Part shown: one piece after another, positions 27,571 to 36,083 of the stretch
Layout: each line of letters opens with the position of its first letter
How positions within the stretch are numbered: the first letter of the stretch is position 1
Assembly (NCBI GenBank): GCA_022793815.1
Contig: JAAWDP010000019.1
Span: 105,015 to 169,014 of the forward strand
Length of the DNA: 64,000 nt
Source: Clostridia bacterium
GTDB taxonomy: Bacteria; Bacillota; Clostridia; Christensenellales; Pumilibacteraceae
Direction of reading: 5' to 3'
Made by a program: the position numbers and the translations under genes
Notes under the pieces: generated by a model
The model's database searches: none
Told to the model about the DNA's origin: nothing
Seen by the model: the letters and a program-made list of their open reading frames with translations, nothing else

Positions 27571-29904
27571 TTCTTGCTCCTTTGCCCCGATTCCGCCGGG
27601 ACGGCTGTTATTTTCGTTTTGTATCGGGCATGCAATAGGGCACGCCGCAGGCGTCGCGCCGTCTTTCTGTCTGTGCGGACGAAACAGTTTCAGCCGCAAG
27701 GCGTTACCGACCACGAACAGCGAGGACAGGCTCATAGCCGCCGCGCCTATCATGGGATTGAGTTTTATGCCGAGCGGCGCATACAGTACGCCCGCCGCAA
27801 GCGGTATGCAAACGGTATTGTAAAAAAATGCCCAGAACAGGTTTTGCTTGACGTTCCGTATGGTGGCTTTGGACAATCTGACCGCAGTCGCCACATCCTT
27901 CAAATCGCTGTTTATGAGCACGACGTCCGCGCTGTCGAGAGCGATGTCCGACCCTGCCCCGACCGCTATGCCGACGTCGGCGCGAGTGAGCGCGGGAGCG
28001 TCGTTGATTCCGTCGCCGACCATGGCGGTCTTGCCGCGCGCCATGAATTTGCGCACCACTTCCTCTTTGTCCTGCGGCAGTACGTCCGCATAAACCTCGT
28101 CCACGCCCACCTTATCCGCCGCATATTTGGCGGCAAGGAAGTTGTCGCCCGTGAGCATTACGGTGTGTATTCCTGCTTTTTTGAGTTCGCTTACGGCGAA
28201 TGCGCTCGATTCCTTTATCCTGTCGGAAACCGCCGTAACGCCGACCGCCGTGCCGTCGTACGCAACAAACATGACGCTTTTGCCCTGAGCGGCGAGAGCG
28301 TCCGCCTTATCCGACCACTTTCCGACATCGACCGAAAATTCTTTCATGAGCGCGGCGTTGCCTATAAGATAGGATTTGCCGTTCACTTCCGCGCCCACGC
28401 CTTTACCCGCATAAGTGACGAAATTTTGCGCGTCGCCGTTCGGCGCGAAACTTGCCGCAACGGCTTTACCGAGAGGGTGCTCGCTTTTGCTTTCAATCGC
28501 GGAAACTATGCCTTTGAGCGTTTCGGCGTCGCCGTCCGCGAGAAAATCCGTAACCGCCGGTTTGCCGTAAGTCACCGTTCCCGTCTTGTCGAATATGACT
28601 GTTTTCACTCCGTGCAAAGTTTGCAGGGCTTCGCCCGATTTGAACAGTATGCCGTTTTCCGCGCCCTTGCCCGTGCCGACCATAACAGCCACGGGAGTGG
28701 CAAGACCGAGCGCACACGGACACGATATGACAAGCACCGATACCGCCATATTCATTGCGTTTTCCACGCCGCTGCCGACACACAGCCAAACTATGAACGC
28801 GACAAGTGCGATACCGAGAACGGCGGGTACGAATATTCCCGAGATTTTATCGGCAAGCGCGGCTATCGGGGCTTTATCCGCATTGGCGTCTTGCACAAGG
28901 CGGATAACGGACGACAGCACGCTGTCCTCGCCTGCGGCTGTTACGCGGACTTTCGCGAAACCCGAAACCGCGGTAGTGCCGCCCGTAACCGACGAACCGA
29001 CGCTTTTTTTGACAGGCATGCTCTCGCCCGTCACCGCGCTTTCGTCGGCATGAATCTCGCCCTCGATTATGCTTCCGTCGCACGGTATGCGAACCCCTGC
29101 CTTTATCACCGCCACGTCGCCGACTTTAAGCGACGCGCTGTCCACGGTGCGCTGTTCGCCGTCCACTATTACGACCGCCGTCGGCGGCACGAGATTTTTC
29201 AGTTTTTCCACTGCGTCGGTCGTGCGGCGTTTACTTCGCTGTTCGAAAAATTTACCGAGCGTGATGAGGGTGAGAATCATTGCCGAGGATTCGAAATAGA
29301 GTTCGTGCATATAGCGGTGAACAAGTTCGGTATCGCCTGCCGAAGTTCCGTACATGATACGGTACAGCGCGAAAACGCCGTATGCGAAGGAAACCGCGGA
29401 ACCGAGCGCGATGAGTGTGTCCATGTTCGGCGCGAGCGCAAACAGCCGCTTGAAACCGTTTTTGAAATAGGTAAAATTTACGTAAATCACGGGCAGGCAC
29501 AGCAGAAGCTGCGTAAGCGCAAGCGCCGCCGCACCCTTTTCGCCGCTCATGAAAGGCGGCTGCGGCAACCCTATCATGCCGCCCATGGAAAAGTACATGA
29601 GCGCCAGCGTGAACGCAACGGATACGCTCAAACGCACTATATACTCGGCGGAGGAAGATTTCTTTTTCTCGGCAGACGTCTGCGCCGACGGACGCATACT
29701 TTGTTCGCTTGCTCCGTAGCCCGCCTTTTCGACGGCGGCTATTATGCTCTCGCCCGTAACCGAGTCGTCCGCGTTCACTTTCATGACGCCGGTAAGCAGG
29801 TTGACGCTGACGTGCGAAACACCGTCGATTTTTTCGACGGCTCTGCTTACGTGCGCGCTGCATGCCGAGCATGTCATTCCTGTTATGTCGAATGTTTTCT
29901 GCAC
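27370..29904 (-). CDS. copA: Copper-exporting P-type ATPase with N- and C-terminal HMA domains
   Basis: 844 aa starting at a GTG with AAGGAG 7 nt upstream. A heavy-metal-binding domain (GMTCSACSAH) is at the N-terminus, then eight membrane helices with the P1B motif SCPCALGLATP (about residue 395), phosphorylation motif DKTGTVTYG (about 436), HP in SEHPLGK and the hinge GDGINDAPAL. Such pumps export Cu(I). Unusually the chain continues through a linker with CPIACPI into a second HMA domain (GMSCMHC) at the extreme C-terminus. That domain has its own strong internal ribosome-binding site (separate entry). A strong constitutive-looking promoter lies upstream. Confidence 0.94.
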   Translation of the reverse strand: MQKTFDITGMTCSACSAHVSRAVEKIDGVSHVSVNLLTGVMKVNADDSVTGESIIAAVEKAGYGASEQSMRPSAQTSAEKKKSSSAEYIVRLSVSVAFTLALMYFSMGGMIGLPQPPFMSGEKGAAALALTQLLLCLPVIYVNFTYFKNGFKRLFALAPNMDTLIALGSAVSFAYGVFALYRIMYGTSAGDTELVHRYMHELYFESSAMILTLITLGKFFEQRSKRRTTDAVEKLKNLVPPTAVVIVDGEQRTVDSASLKVGDVAVIKAGVRIPCDGSIIEGEIHADESAVTGESMPVKKSVGSSVTGGTTAVSGFAKVRVTAAGEDSVLSSVIRLVQDANADKAPIAALADKISGIFVPAVLGIALVAFIVWLCVGSGVENAMNMAVSVLVISCPCALGLATPVAVMVGTGKGAENGILFKSGEALQTLHGVKTVIFDKTGTVTYGKPAVTDFLADGDAETLKGIVSAIESKSEHPLGKAVAASFAPNGDAQNFVTYAGKGVGAEVNGKSYLIGNAALMKEFSVDVGKWSDKADALAAQGKSVMFVAYDGTAVGVTAVSDRIKESSAFAVSELKKAGIHTVMLTGDNFLAAKYAADKVGVDEVYADVLPQDKEEVVRKFMARGKTAMVGDGINDAPALTRADVGIAVGAGSDIALDSADVVLINSDLKDVATAVRLSKATIRNVKQNLFWAFFYNTVCIPLAAGVLYAPLGIKLNPMIGAAAMSLSSLFVVGNALRLKLFRPHRQKDGATPAACPIACPIQNENNSRPGGIGAKEQEMKYVLKIKGMSCMHCVAHVQKALQALDCEAEVDLEKGKAFVTAPDGVTKEMLVQAVKDAGYDACAE

Positions 29905-29924
29905 CTCTGTTCTCCTTGTCCCCT

Positions 29925-29954
29925 ATTATATACAAGACGGCGTTTTCTTGTCAA
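29925..29954 (-). promoter_or_regulatory. copA promoter
   Basis: Minus-strand consensus TTGACA (29949-29954), 18-bp spacer, consensus TATAAT (29925-29930). The spacer begins with a run of A and contains no obvious CueR or CsoR dyad that I can vouch for. Confidence 0.75.
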
Positions 29955-29956
29955 GC

Positions 29957-29990
29957 AAAATACCCTATCGTTTTGATAGGGTATTTTTTT
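29957..29990 (-). terminator. Terminator after the M23 peptidase gene
   Basis: Stem AAAATACCCTATC/GATAGGGTATTTT with a 4-nt loop, between the M23 gene stop and the copA promoter. It has T-rich flanks on both strands. Confidence 0.8.
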
Positions 29991-30019
29991 CGATAAAATA
30001 TCGAATCTCGGCTTTTCCG

Positions 30020-30640
30020 TTATTTGTCCGATGAAAGGTCGGATATGAGCGATGCGGGGTCGATGAGTTTTCCGTCCTTCGTCATTTCGAGATGAAGATG
30101 AGCGCCGTCGTTCTGCTCAATCATCATGTTCTCGGCAACGGTGCCTATCGCCTGATTGGCTTCGAGTTTGTCGCCCTCTTTGACGCTTACTTCGCCGAGT
30201 CCCTTATACGTGCTGGTAATGCCGCCGTCGTGTTCCACGGTAACGACGAAACCTTCCAAATTGGTTTCCTTGACGCTTTTTACCGTACCGCCGCAAATCG
30301 TCTTTACCTGCGCGCCTGCGCTTGTAAGGATGTCTACGCCGTTATGCGTGCGCCACTGATTCAAAGTAGTGGAATACACCAGTTTCGTAAGGGACGCGCT
30401 TTTGCCTACGGTGTAGTTTTCCACGGGCACGACATATACGGGGCCCGCGGGCGGCGTATCTACGTCCACACTGCCGCCGTTATTGTTGTCGACGGGTGTG
30501 CGGTTAGTGAGTACAAGCGTAAGCGTTATCACGCCTGCGACCACAAGCAAAGTGATGCCGAAAATGATGCCGTAAATGTTTCTCATGAAAAAGTTCTTTT
30601 TCGTCTTTTTGTCTTTGGTAGGGCTTTGATAAGTTTTCAT
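30020..30640 (-). CDS. M23/LytM-domain membrane protein, SpoIIQ-like
   Basis: 206 aa from the ATG after GGAGG. One membrane helix at about residues 20-45, a short Asn/Pro/Gly-rich spacer, then an M23 peptidase domain with zinc motifs THNGVDI (about residue 100) and HLHLEM (about 183), both intact. This size and layout match SpoIIQ, the forespore protein that binds SpoIIIAH across the intermembrane space during engulfment; in Clostridia SpoIIQ keeps the metal ligands. A sequence like a forespore sigma-F promoter lies upstream. A cell-wall endopeptidase of vegetative cells is the alternative. None of the usual neighbours (spoIID, spoIIID, murA) is present. Confidence 0.75.
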   Translation of the reverse strand: MKTYQSPTKDKKTKKNFFMRNIYGIIFGITLLVVAGVITLTLVLTNRTPVDNNNGGSVDVDTPPAGPVYVVPVENYTVGKSASLTKLVYSTTLNQWRTHNGVDILTSAGAQVKTICGGTVKSVKETNLEGFVVTVEHDGGITSTYKGLGEVSVKEGDKLEANQAIGTVAENMMIEQNDGAHLHLEMTKDGKLIDPASLISDLSSDK

Positions 30641-30664
30641 ACCTTTTATACCTCCGTGCCTACG

Positions 30665-30693
30665 ATTATTGCCGCAAGCAAATTTTATATACA
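30665..30693 (-). promoter_or_regulatory. Possible sigma-F type promoter of the SpoIIQ-like gene
   Basis: On the minus strand GTATA is followed after 14 bp by GGCAATAAT, close to the forespore consensus GYATA-N15-GGNNANANTR but one base short in spacing and with C for the last R. Confidence 0.35.
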
Positions 30694-30730
30694 TGATGAA
30701 AAAAAATTTTTTTATCCGAGAAAAAAATTT

Positions 30731-31063
30731 TCAATAACTGCCCGTGAGCAGCGGCATACCGACGGCGGTGTATTCGGCACGTTCGGCTATCATAATATTT
30801 ACGCGCATACCGCGCACGGTTTCGTAGCCGCGCACAAAGTCGCTGTACGCATAAGTTACGGTCACGCCGTCGAACTCTTCCGTCCAAAGCACCGTGCCGC
30901 CCAAACGCGACAGCGCCGTCTGCGCGCTTATATGAGTATCCGCGCGGACGCATCCGCCCTCACTCGTCACAGAGTAAGGGTCCAGCCTATCAACGTCCGC
31001 ACGCATATTAAGACCGCATATTATAAGACAAACGGCGAGAATGCCGACAAATACTTTTTTCAT
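30731..31063 (-). CDS. Small secreted protein of unknown function
   Basis: 110 aa from the ATG preceded by GGAGCAAGG; a longer upstream frame is open but overlaps the intergenic region. A signal peptide or membrane anchor covers residues 1-24. The mature part is a compact beta-type domain with VTVTYAYSDFV, RGMRVNIMIAERAEYTAVGMPLLTGSY at the end. It has one cysteine. I do not recognise a family. It sits immediately upstream of the SpoIIQ-like gene on the same strand, so a sporulation role is possible but unproven. Confidence 0.6.
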   Translation of the reverse strand: MKKVFVGILAVCLIICGLNMRADVDRLDPYSVTSEGGCVRADTHISAQTALSRLGGTVLWTEEFDGVTVTYAYSDFVRGYETVRGMRVNIMIAERAEYTAVGMPLLTGSY

Positions 31064-31218
31064 ATCCTTGCTCCGTATTTTACTGCAAACCGATTGTGGA
31101 CGAAAAATAGAATTATTAAACATGTATCTATCGAATAAGGCTTTTATGTTTGGCGAACCATGTCGAAAGCGTCGGGTAGTATGCGTAACGTAAAACCGAT
31201 TGACGGCACAATCGCAGT

Positions 31219-31254
31219 AAAAAAGCCCCGAGCACAAAGAATGTGTTCGGGGCT
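31219..31254 (-). terminator. Terminator of GH3 cassette B
   Basis: Stem AGCCCCGAgCACA/TGTGtTCGGGGCT with a short loop, followed on the minus strand by six T; it lies about 60 bp after the 4-TM gene stop. Confidence 0.8.
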
Positions 31255-31313
31255 CGTAAGGAATTATGAGAAGGACAGGACAAAATCCTTATCCTCTTGG
31301 GGAGGGGCAAATT

Positions 31314-31751
31314 TTATGCGGCTTTTCTGTTGTCGAAGAATGCGCCTGCTATCAAAGTAAATACGGAAAGCAGAAGGAACACCACCGACGCTATGCTTAC
31401 GTAGAACGCACCCCATCCCACCTGATTGTGAGAATCCCAGGTGAACAGCGAGGACGCAAGTCCCGCTCTGTCGGAAAGAAGCACGCCGAACACCACGCAG
31501 AGAAGCACTATCGCAACGAACTTAACCGCCGCGGTGAGAAAATGCTGCGAGCCGAATTTGGACGAGAGGAACACACAGCCGGCTATCGCAATAACAGCGA
31601 TAATTCCGAATGCGATACCGAGTCCGCCCGACTGAACGGCATAGCCTGCCGTAGCGTTTGTTACCATAAACAGGATTGCGCCTACGAGAGCGAGTACGCC
31701 CGCCGCAGAATCCATCCAAAAGTGCAATCCGCCTTTTTTAATAAATTCCAT
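31314..31751 (-). CDS. Small four-helix membrane protein (GH3 cassette B)
   Basis: 145 aa with four membrane helices (about 13-32, 43-62, 72-93 and 112-136). It starts 4 bp after the GH3 stop, exactly as in cassette A, and has a similar length and topology. Sequence identity to the cassette A protein is low by eye, so this is similarity of architecture. No catalytic motif. Likely a membrane partner of the GH3 enzyme. Confidence 0.8.
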   Translation of the reverse strand: MEFIKKGGLHFWMDSAAGVLALVGAILFMVTNATAGYAVQSGGLGIAFGIIAVIAIAGCVFLSSKFGSQHFLTAAVKFVAIVLLCVVFGVLLSDRAGLASSLFTWDSHNQVGWGAFYVSIASVVFLLLSVFTLIAGAFFDNRKAA

Positions 31752-31755
31752 TGAT

Positions 31756-34700
31756 TCAAGCCTCCTTTTTGCTTTTCAAAACCGAAACGGCGTACAAGGC
31801 TATGCCTGCGGCGGTGAATACGGCGAATACGACTATGAGCGAGATGTAAAGAGCTCTCCACCAAGTCATCTGCCATACCACGCGGGTCGACGCGCTGTAA
31901 CGGTTCATGAGGTTGGACTGCGAGAACGACCAAAGCGTTCTCTTCAACGACGTTTTTATAATCTGCTGCATTTCGGCGTCGCCTTTGAACATGTCGGGCG
32001 AAAGCACTATGCCGTCTGCCTGAGCGCCGATTTTTGCGGCGAAATCGTCCTTGCTCGTGGGATTGCCGAAGCGCAAATCGTAACCCGTGCAACCTGCGTA
32101 AACCATGCCGGTGTAGAGGTCTTTATCGTCGCTTATGTCGGTTACCGCATAGCCGTGGAAGCCCCACTCTTTCTGCAATATACCCGTCAGCATTCCCCAG
32201 CTGTTGGTTACTTCGACGGGTCCGACTTTCGAGAACGAAGTCATAAGACCGATTATTCCTTCGCCGTCGTACTTGACCGCTTCTATGCCGATTTGGTAAG
32301 CGCGCAGTTCGATTTCTCTCGCACGCTGTTCGGTCATGAACGGAGCGACGCCGTTACGGTTGGTTTCCTGGTCGTTGAATACGAAGTGTTTGGGAGCGGC
32401 TATCAAGCCCTTTCTTCTTGCCGCCGTAGCGAATTCCATGGCGCACGCGCCGGAAAGCACGGGGTCTTCGCTGTAATACTCGCCGTTTCTGCCGTTGTAA
32501 GCGTGGCGGTGAGTGTTGAGTCCGGGTCCCCAAACTATGGGCAGACCGACGAACAGCGCTTCGTTGCCGACGAAGTTGCCTATTTCGTACATAAATTCGT
32601 CGTTGAACGACGACGCTACGAGAGGCGCGCAGCCGAACACCTGACCGTTCCAGTTGGAGTCTTTGCCTTCCTTAATCGTCCAAGGCGCGTTGGAGTCTTT
32701 GGACGCTTTGAGGTCGAATACTATACCGTTGCCGGCATTGTCCGTGCCGCCCGAAATAGCCACGAAGTCTATGCCCGAAAGAGGAAGGAAACTGGGGCCC
32801 GCATTGGATGCGAACGCCGTTGCTTCTTCGAGGTTTATCTGTTTGAGCAAGTCGTCCCAACGGTAGTCGTTCCAATCGGACATTACCATTTGATAGAACT
32901 TGTACTCGGTTTCGGCGCTGTCCCACTTGATTGCGGACGTGTCGTCGTCCGTCTTAATCTTGTAATAGGTTTTTCCGTCCGACGAAGCGGCTATTTTGCC
33001 TTGAAGCAGAGGTATCATATCCGAAGGCGCGGCGAGAGAGTCGTGTTTAACGGGATAGGTTTTATCCCAGTCGCTTCTGGAAAGATAGGTTATCTTTTCT
33101 CCGCCGAAGTTGTTCCAATCGATATAGTCGATTTGGTTGCTGATTTTTTGGTTGTTTTTGGATACGCCGAACGTGGTGTAATCGACGTCGCCTTTTCCTG
33201 CGTACTTGTAGTCCCATTCCTTGGCAAGAGCGGCTTTTCCGGCATAGTCCATTCCGTCGGCAACGCCCTTGCCCTGTTTTGCGAGCACGTTGTTCAAAGC
33301 GTCGTGAGCGCCGTTTCCGACCGCAAAGAAGTATTTGCCGTTTTCGAGTATGTACGAACCTTTGCTGCCGTCGTCGTTCTGCCAGCTTGCATCGTAAGAC
33401 GCTACGTTCTGCAAATCGACTTTGATTGTTACCGTTTGACTGCCGCCGTTCTTCGCAAGTACGTCGGTCTTATCGAATCCCACAAGTTGGATAGCCGATT
33501 TTTCGACATTGTGCTGTCTGTCGTAATCGGTGTAAGGCGCATGCATGTAAAGCTGTACGCTTGTCTTTGCGTCCGCCGCGCCTTTATTGGTTACTTTAAC
33601 GGTTACGTCCGCATAGATTTCATGCGGCTTTACCGTCAGCGAAGGCTCGCCCACTATTTCGTAATCGAACTGCGAATAGGAAAGTCCGTAGCCGAAGCCG
33701 TAAGCCACTTCTTCCGCATAGTTCCAGCCTGCGGAGGAAGCGTATGCGCCTTTTTGCGATTTCGCGTTACCCTGATTGTAAACGGAATCGAAATATCTGG
33801 TTTCATAGTAGCGGTAGCCGACGTAAAGTCCCTCGGCTTCCATCAAGTAATTCAACGATTTGCTTCTTACGGTCGTACCGTCTTCCCATTTGTTGGTTCT
33901 GCCGTCGACGACAATGTTGCTCCACGTGAAGTCGCCCATGTTCTGCATGGCGGGCGCGGAAAGGTTTTCCGTAGCGTAGATGTCGTACAAACTGCCCGAG
34001 GGGCTGACGTTTCCGCAAAGTATGTCGGCAATACCGAGCGTGCCGTAATTGCCGGGATGTCCCACCCAAAGAATGCTTTTAATCTTGGGGTCGTTTTTCA
34101 AGTCACCGACTTCTATCGCCGAGTTGTTGTTCAAAAGGACTATTACGTTGTCGAAGTTGTCCGTCGCAAGTTTTATTATTTCCCTTTCGTTGGGAGTCAA
34201 CTGCAACGGTTCGGTTATTCCATCGGCTTTTTCGGACGCGTCCAATCCGCCGGGGATATAGTCGTTGCTTTCGCCCGCGCCTCTGCCCACTACGACGATT
34301 GCCGCGTCGTTGTAGGATTTAAGGCTTTCGGAAAAATCGCTTTGCGCCGCGGTCAATTGCGCTACCGACGGCTCGTTTACTTTATAATTTTTATTCGCGG
34401 CTTGCTGCAAAGCCAAACCGCCGGACACCGCCTCGTAAGCCGCTATGGTCGTGGGGTTCAACTGATAACCCGCGCCTGCGCCCACTCCGTTGCCGTTTAA
34501 TTTCAAGTCGGCGAAATCGTAATCGTTTACCGCCTCTTTCTTATCGAGTTTGGTGTTTTCGAAATCGGTTTTCGTTGCCGAGAGCGCCTGTTCGAGCGTT
34601 ATGTAGTTACCCTGCGATTTCTGTCCCATGCCCGAGTTTATAAGCGTTCTGTGGCTGCGCGCGCCGAGCAAAGTGACTTTACTGCCTTTCGCCACGGGAA

Positions 34701-35001
34701 GTCCGCCGTTATTCTTCAAGAGAACCGCTCCCTCCGTTTCGTGACGTCTGCCGATGTCTATCGCAGTCTTAATCAAGGCAGTCGCATTGCCGCTCCCGTC
34801 CTCGTTAAGAAATTCTTTGTCGGGTAAGAAAGTCGAATAGGTCTCTCCGTCCTCGGAAACCATCGCCTCGCTTACCGTCCCGAAAAAGTTATCTATGGCA
34901 TTGCGGTTTGCTTCCAGTACCGTGGACGTTATTACCGCAACAGACAGCAAAAACGCACACACGAAGGTCAAGCCCTGCCAAAGTGCTTTTTTTTGAAACA
35001 T
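31756..35001 (-). CDS. Membrane-tethered, domain-permuted GH3 glycosidase (cassette B)
   Basis: 1081 aa with AAGGAG ahead of the ATG. Membrane helices at about 9-30 and 1047-1070. Order of domains as in cassette A: alpha/beta sandwich (EGAVLLKNNGGLPV near residue 90), fibronectin-III-like domain (GKYFFAVGNGAHDALNNVL), linker YLSRSDW, then the TIM barrel with GPGLNTHRHAYNGRNGEYYS, KHFVFNDQE and the nucleophile aspartate in GYAVTDIS (about residue 953). It is longer than A because of extra loops in the first domain. A 28-bp stretch around the YLSRSDW codons is identical to cassette C. Its promoter contains a G9 tract (see finding). Confidence 0.9.
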   Translation of the reverse strand: MFQKKALWQGLTFVCAFLLSVAVITSTVLEANRNAIDNFFGTVSEAMVSEDGETYSTFLPDKEFLNEDGSGNATALIKTAIDIGRRHETEGAVLLKNNGGLPVAKGSKVTLLGARSHRTLINSGMGQKSQGNYITLEQALSATKTDFENTKLDKKEAVNDYDFADLKLNGNGVGAGAGYQLNPTTIAAYEAVSGGLALQQAANKNYKVNEPSVAQLTAAQSDFSESLKSYNDAAIVVVGRGAGESNDYIPGGLDASEKADGITEPLQLTPNEREIIKLATDNFDNVIVLLNNNSAIEVGDLKNDPKIKSILWVGHPGNYGTLGIADILCGNVSPSGSLYDIYATENLSAPAMQNMGDFTWSNIVVDGRTNKWEDGTTVRSKSLNYLMEAEGLYVGYRYYETRYFDSVYNQGNAKSQKGAYASSAGWNYAEEVAYGFGYGLSYSQFDYEIVGEPSLTVKPHEIYADVTVKVTNKGAADAKTSVQLYMHAPYTDYDRQHNVEKSAIQLVGFDKTDVLAKNGGSQTVTIKVDLQNVASYDASWQNDDGSKGSYILENGKYFFAVGNGAHDALNNVLAKQGKGVADGMDYAGKAALAKEWDYKYAGKGDVDYTTFGVSKNNQKISNQIDYIDWNNFGGEKITYLSRSDWDKTYPVKHDSLAAPSDMIPLLQGKIAASSDGKTYYKIKTDDDTSAIKWDSAETEYKFYQMVMSDWNDYRWDDLLKQINLEEATAFASNAGPSFLPLSGIDFVAISGGTDNAGNGIVFDLKASKDSNAPWTIKEGKDSNWNGQVFGCAPLVASSFNDEFMYEIGNFVGNEALFVGLPIVWGPGLNTHRHAYNGRNGEYYSEDPVLSGACAMEFATAARRKGLIAAPKHFVFNDQETNRNGVAPFMTEQRAREIELRAYQIGIEAVKYDGEGIIGLMTSFSKVGPVEVTNSWGMLTGILQKEWGFHGYAVTDISDDKDLYTGMVYAGCTGYDLRFGNPTSKDDFAAKIGAQADGIVLSPDMFKGDAEMQQIIKTSLKRTLWSFSQSNLMNRYSASTRVVWQMTWWRALYISLIVVFAVFTAAGIALYAVSVLKSKKEA

Positions 35002-35079
35002 ACATCTTTCTCCTTTTTATTTTTTGCACTACTCAACCGCCCATCTCAGCACAGACAAAACGATTTTTAATACGGTAGT

Positions 35080-35107
35080 ATTATATCACCCCCCCCCGCG
35101 CTGTCAA
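35080..35107 (-). promoter_or_regulatory. Promoter of GH3 cassette B with a G9 spacer
   Basis: Minus-strand TTGACA (35102-35107) and TATAAT (35080-35085), both perfect consensus, separated by 16 bp. Nine of the 16 spacer bases are one uninterrupted G run (35089-35097). A slipped base would bring the spacer to the optimal 17 or to 15. Confidence 0.85.
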
Positions 35108-35170
35108 TTGCAATTTTTATTTTGTTACATTGCATTTTCGCTTTACGGCGGTTTTTCGCTCATACGAAAA

Positions 35171-35205
35171 ACGGCATGCTTTCTTCACCGAAGAAAGCAT
35201 GCCGT
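35171..35205 (-). terminator. Terminator after the XRE-lipoprotein pair
   Basis: A perfect 16-bp stem ACGGCATGCTTTCTTC/GAAGAAAGCATGCCGT with a 3-nt loop, followed on the minus strand by five T. Confidence 0.85.
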
Positions 35206-35233
35206 AACTTTGATTCGAGCGGCAGAGCCTGAA

Positions 35234-36064
35234 TTACGCTTGATTGAACGGCGCGAAGTTCGGCGTGCCTATGCCGAAAATAAACACGATGACGCAGCTG
35301 CCGCTTTGCGCGCTTCGATATGTTCCGTTGAGTTCGGACGCAAATTTTTTCGCTTCTTTTTCACTGCCTGCATCTATCAGCATATAGATTTCGGCTTTTG
35401 CTATGTCGTCGAAATTTTTGCCTATGAACTGCATTGTATAGCCGAACTGCGAATACGCCTGCCGCATTGCGGATATTGCCGCCGCAATGCTCGCATCGAC
35501 GTTTCCGCCGTCGAAATCGGTTTCGTAACCCTCGCGGCGGTAGGACTGCGATACGTCTTGGAACTTCGTATTTACATCGGGTTTGACGGGTTCGGAATTT
35601 CCGCCTTGCTTTGTAAATTCCAACTCGCACTCATATATTATACCTGCCCGATATTCGCCGACATCCGCACTGAAACCGACATACACGTTATGCAAAAACA
35701 GCTTTCCGTCATATACGTCGACTCTCATAAATTCACGACCGCCGTCGGGCTGTTCATTCAGACAGACATTGAAAGAAACGCCCTCGCTCCGACAATCATA
35801 ATCTGCGATTTCGTAAATTCCCGATTCGATATAGGTTTCTTCGCAAACTTCGGAATAAGAAAATATTATGGCCGCAAGGGTTTTATCGACGGTAATCTCG
35901 GCATAATCTATCGCATACGACGCCACGGAGCCGTCGTCTTTTATCACCGCTTTCCAAACGCCCTGCGTCTGTTTTATGCCCGAATAAACACAGCCCGACG
36001 CAAGGACGGCGCAAATCGCGGCAATACACAATACCGCAGCACAGCAAATACGCTTGATTTTCAT
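35234..36064 (-). CDS. Lipoprotein of unknown function
   Basis: 276 aa from the ATG preceded by AGGAGG. Signal sequence with lipobox LASGC, lipidated Cys25. The first half after the anchor looks like a lipocalin-like or immunoglobulin-like beta domain (GVWKAVIKDDGSVASYAIDY opening); the second half (about 190-270) is an alpha/beta domain ending in a strand VIVFIFGIG. No known family is recognised. It starts 19 bp after the XRE-membrane regulator and is probably co-transcribed and related to it in function. Confidence 0.7.
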   Translation of the reverse strand: MKIKRICCAAVLCIAAICAVLASGCVYSGIKQTQGVWKAVIKDDGSVASYAIDYAEITVDKTLAAIIFSYSEVCEETYIESGIYEIADYDCRSEGVSFNVCLNEQPDGGREFMRVDVYDGKLFLHNVYVGFSADVGEYRAGIIYECELEFTKQGGNSEPVKPDVNTKFQDVSQSYRREGYETDFDGGNVDASIAAAISAMRQAYSQFGYTMQFIGKNFDDIAKAEIYMLIDAGSEKEAKKFASELNGTYRSAQSGSCVIVFIFGIGTPNFAPFNQA

Positions 36065-36083
36065 TTTCACAACCTCCTCCGTC

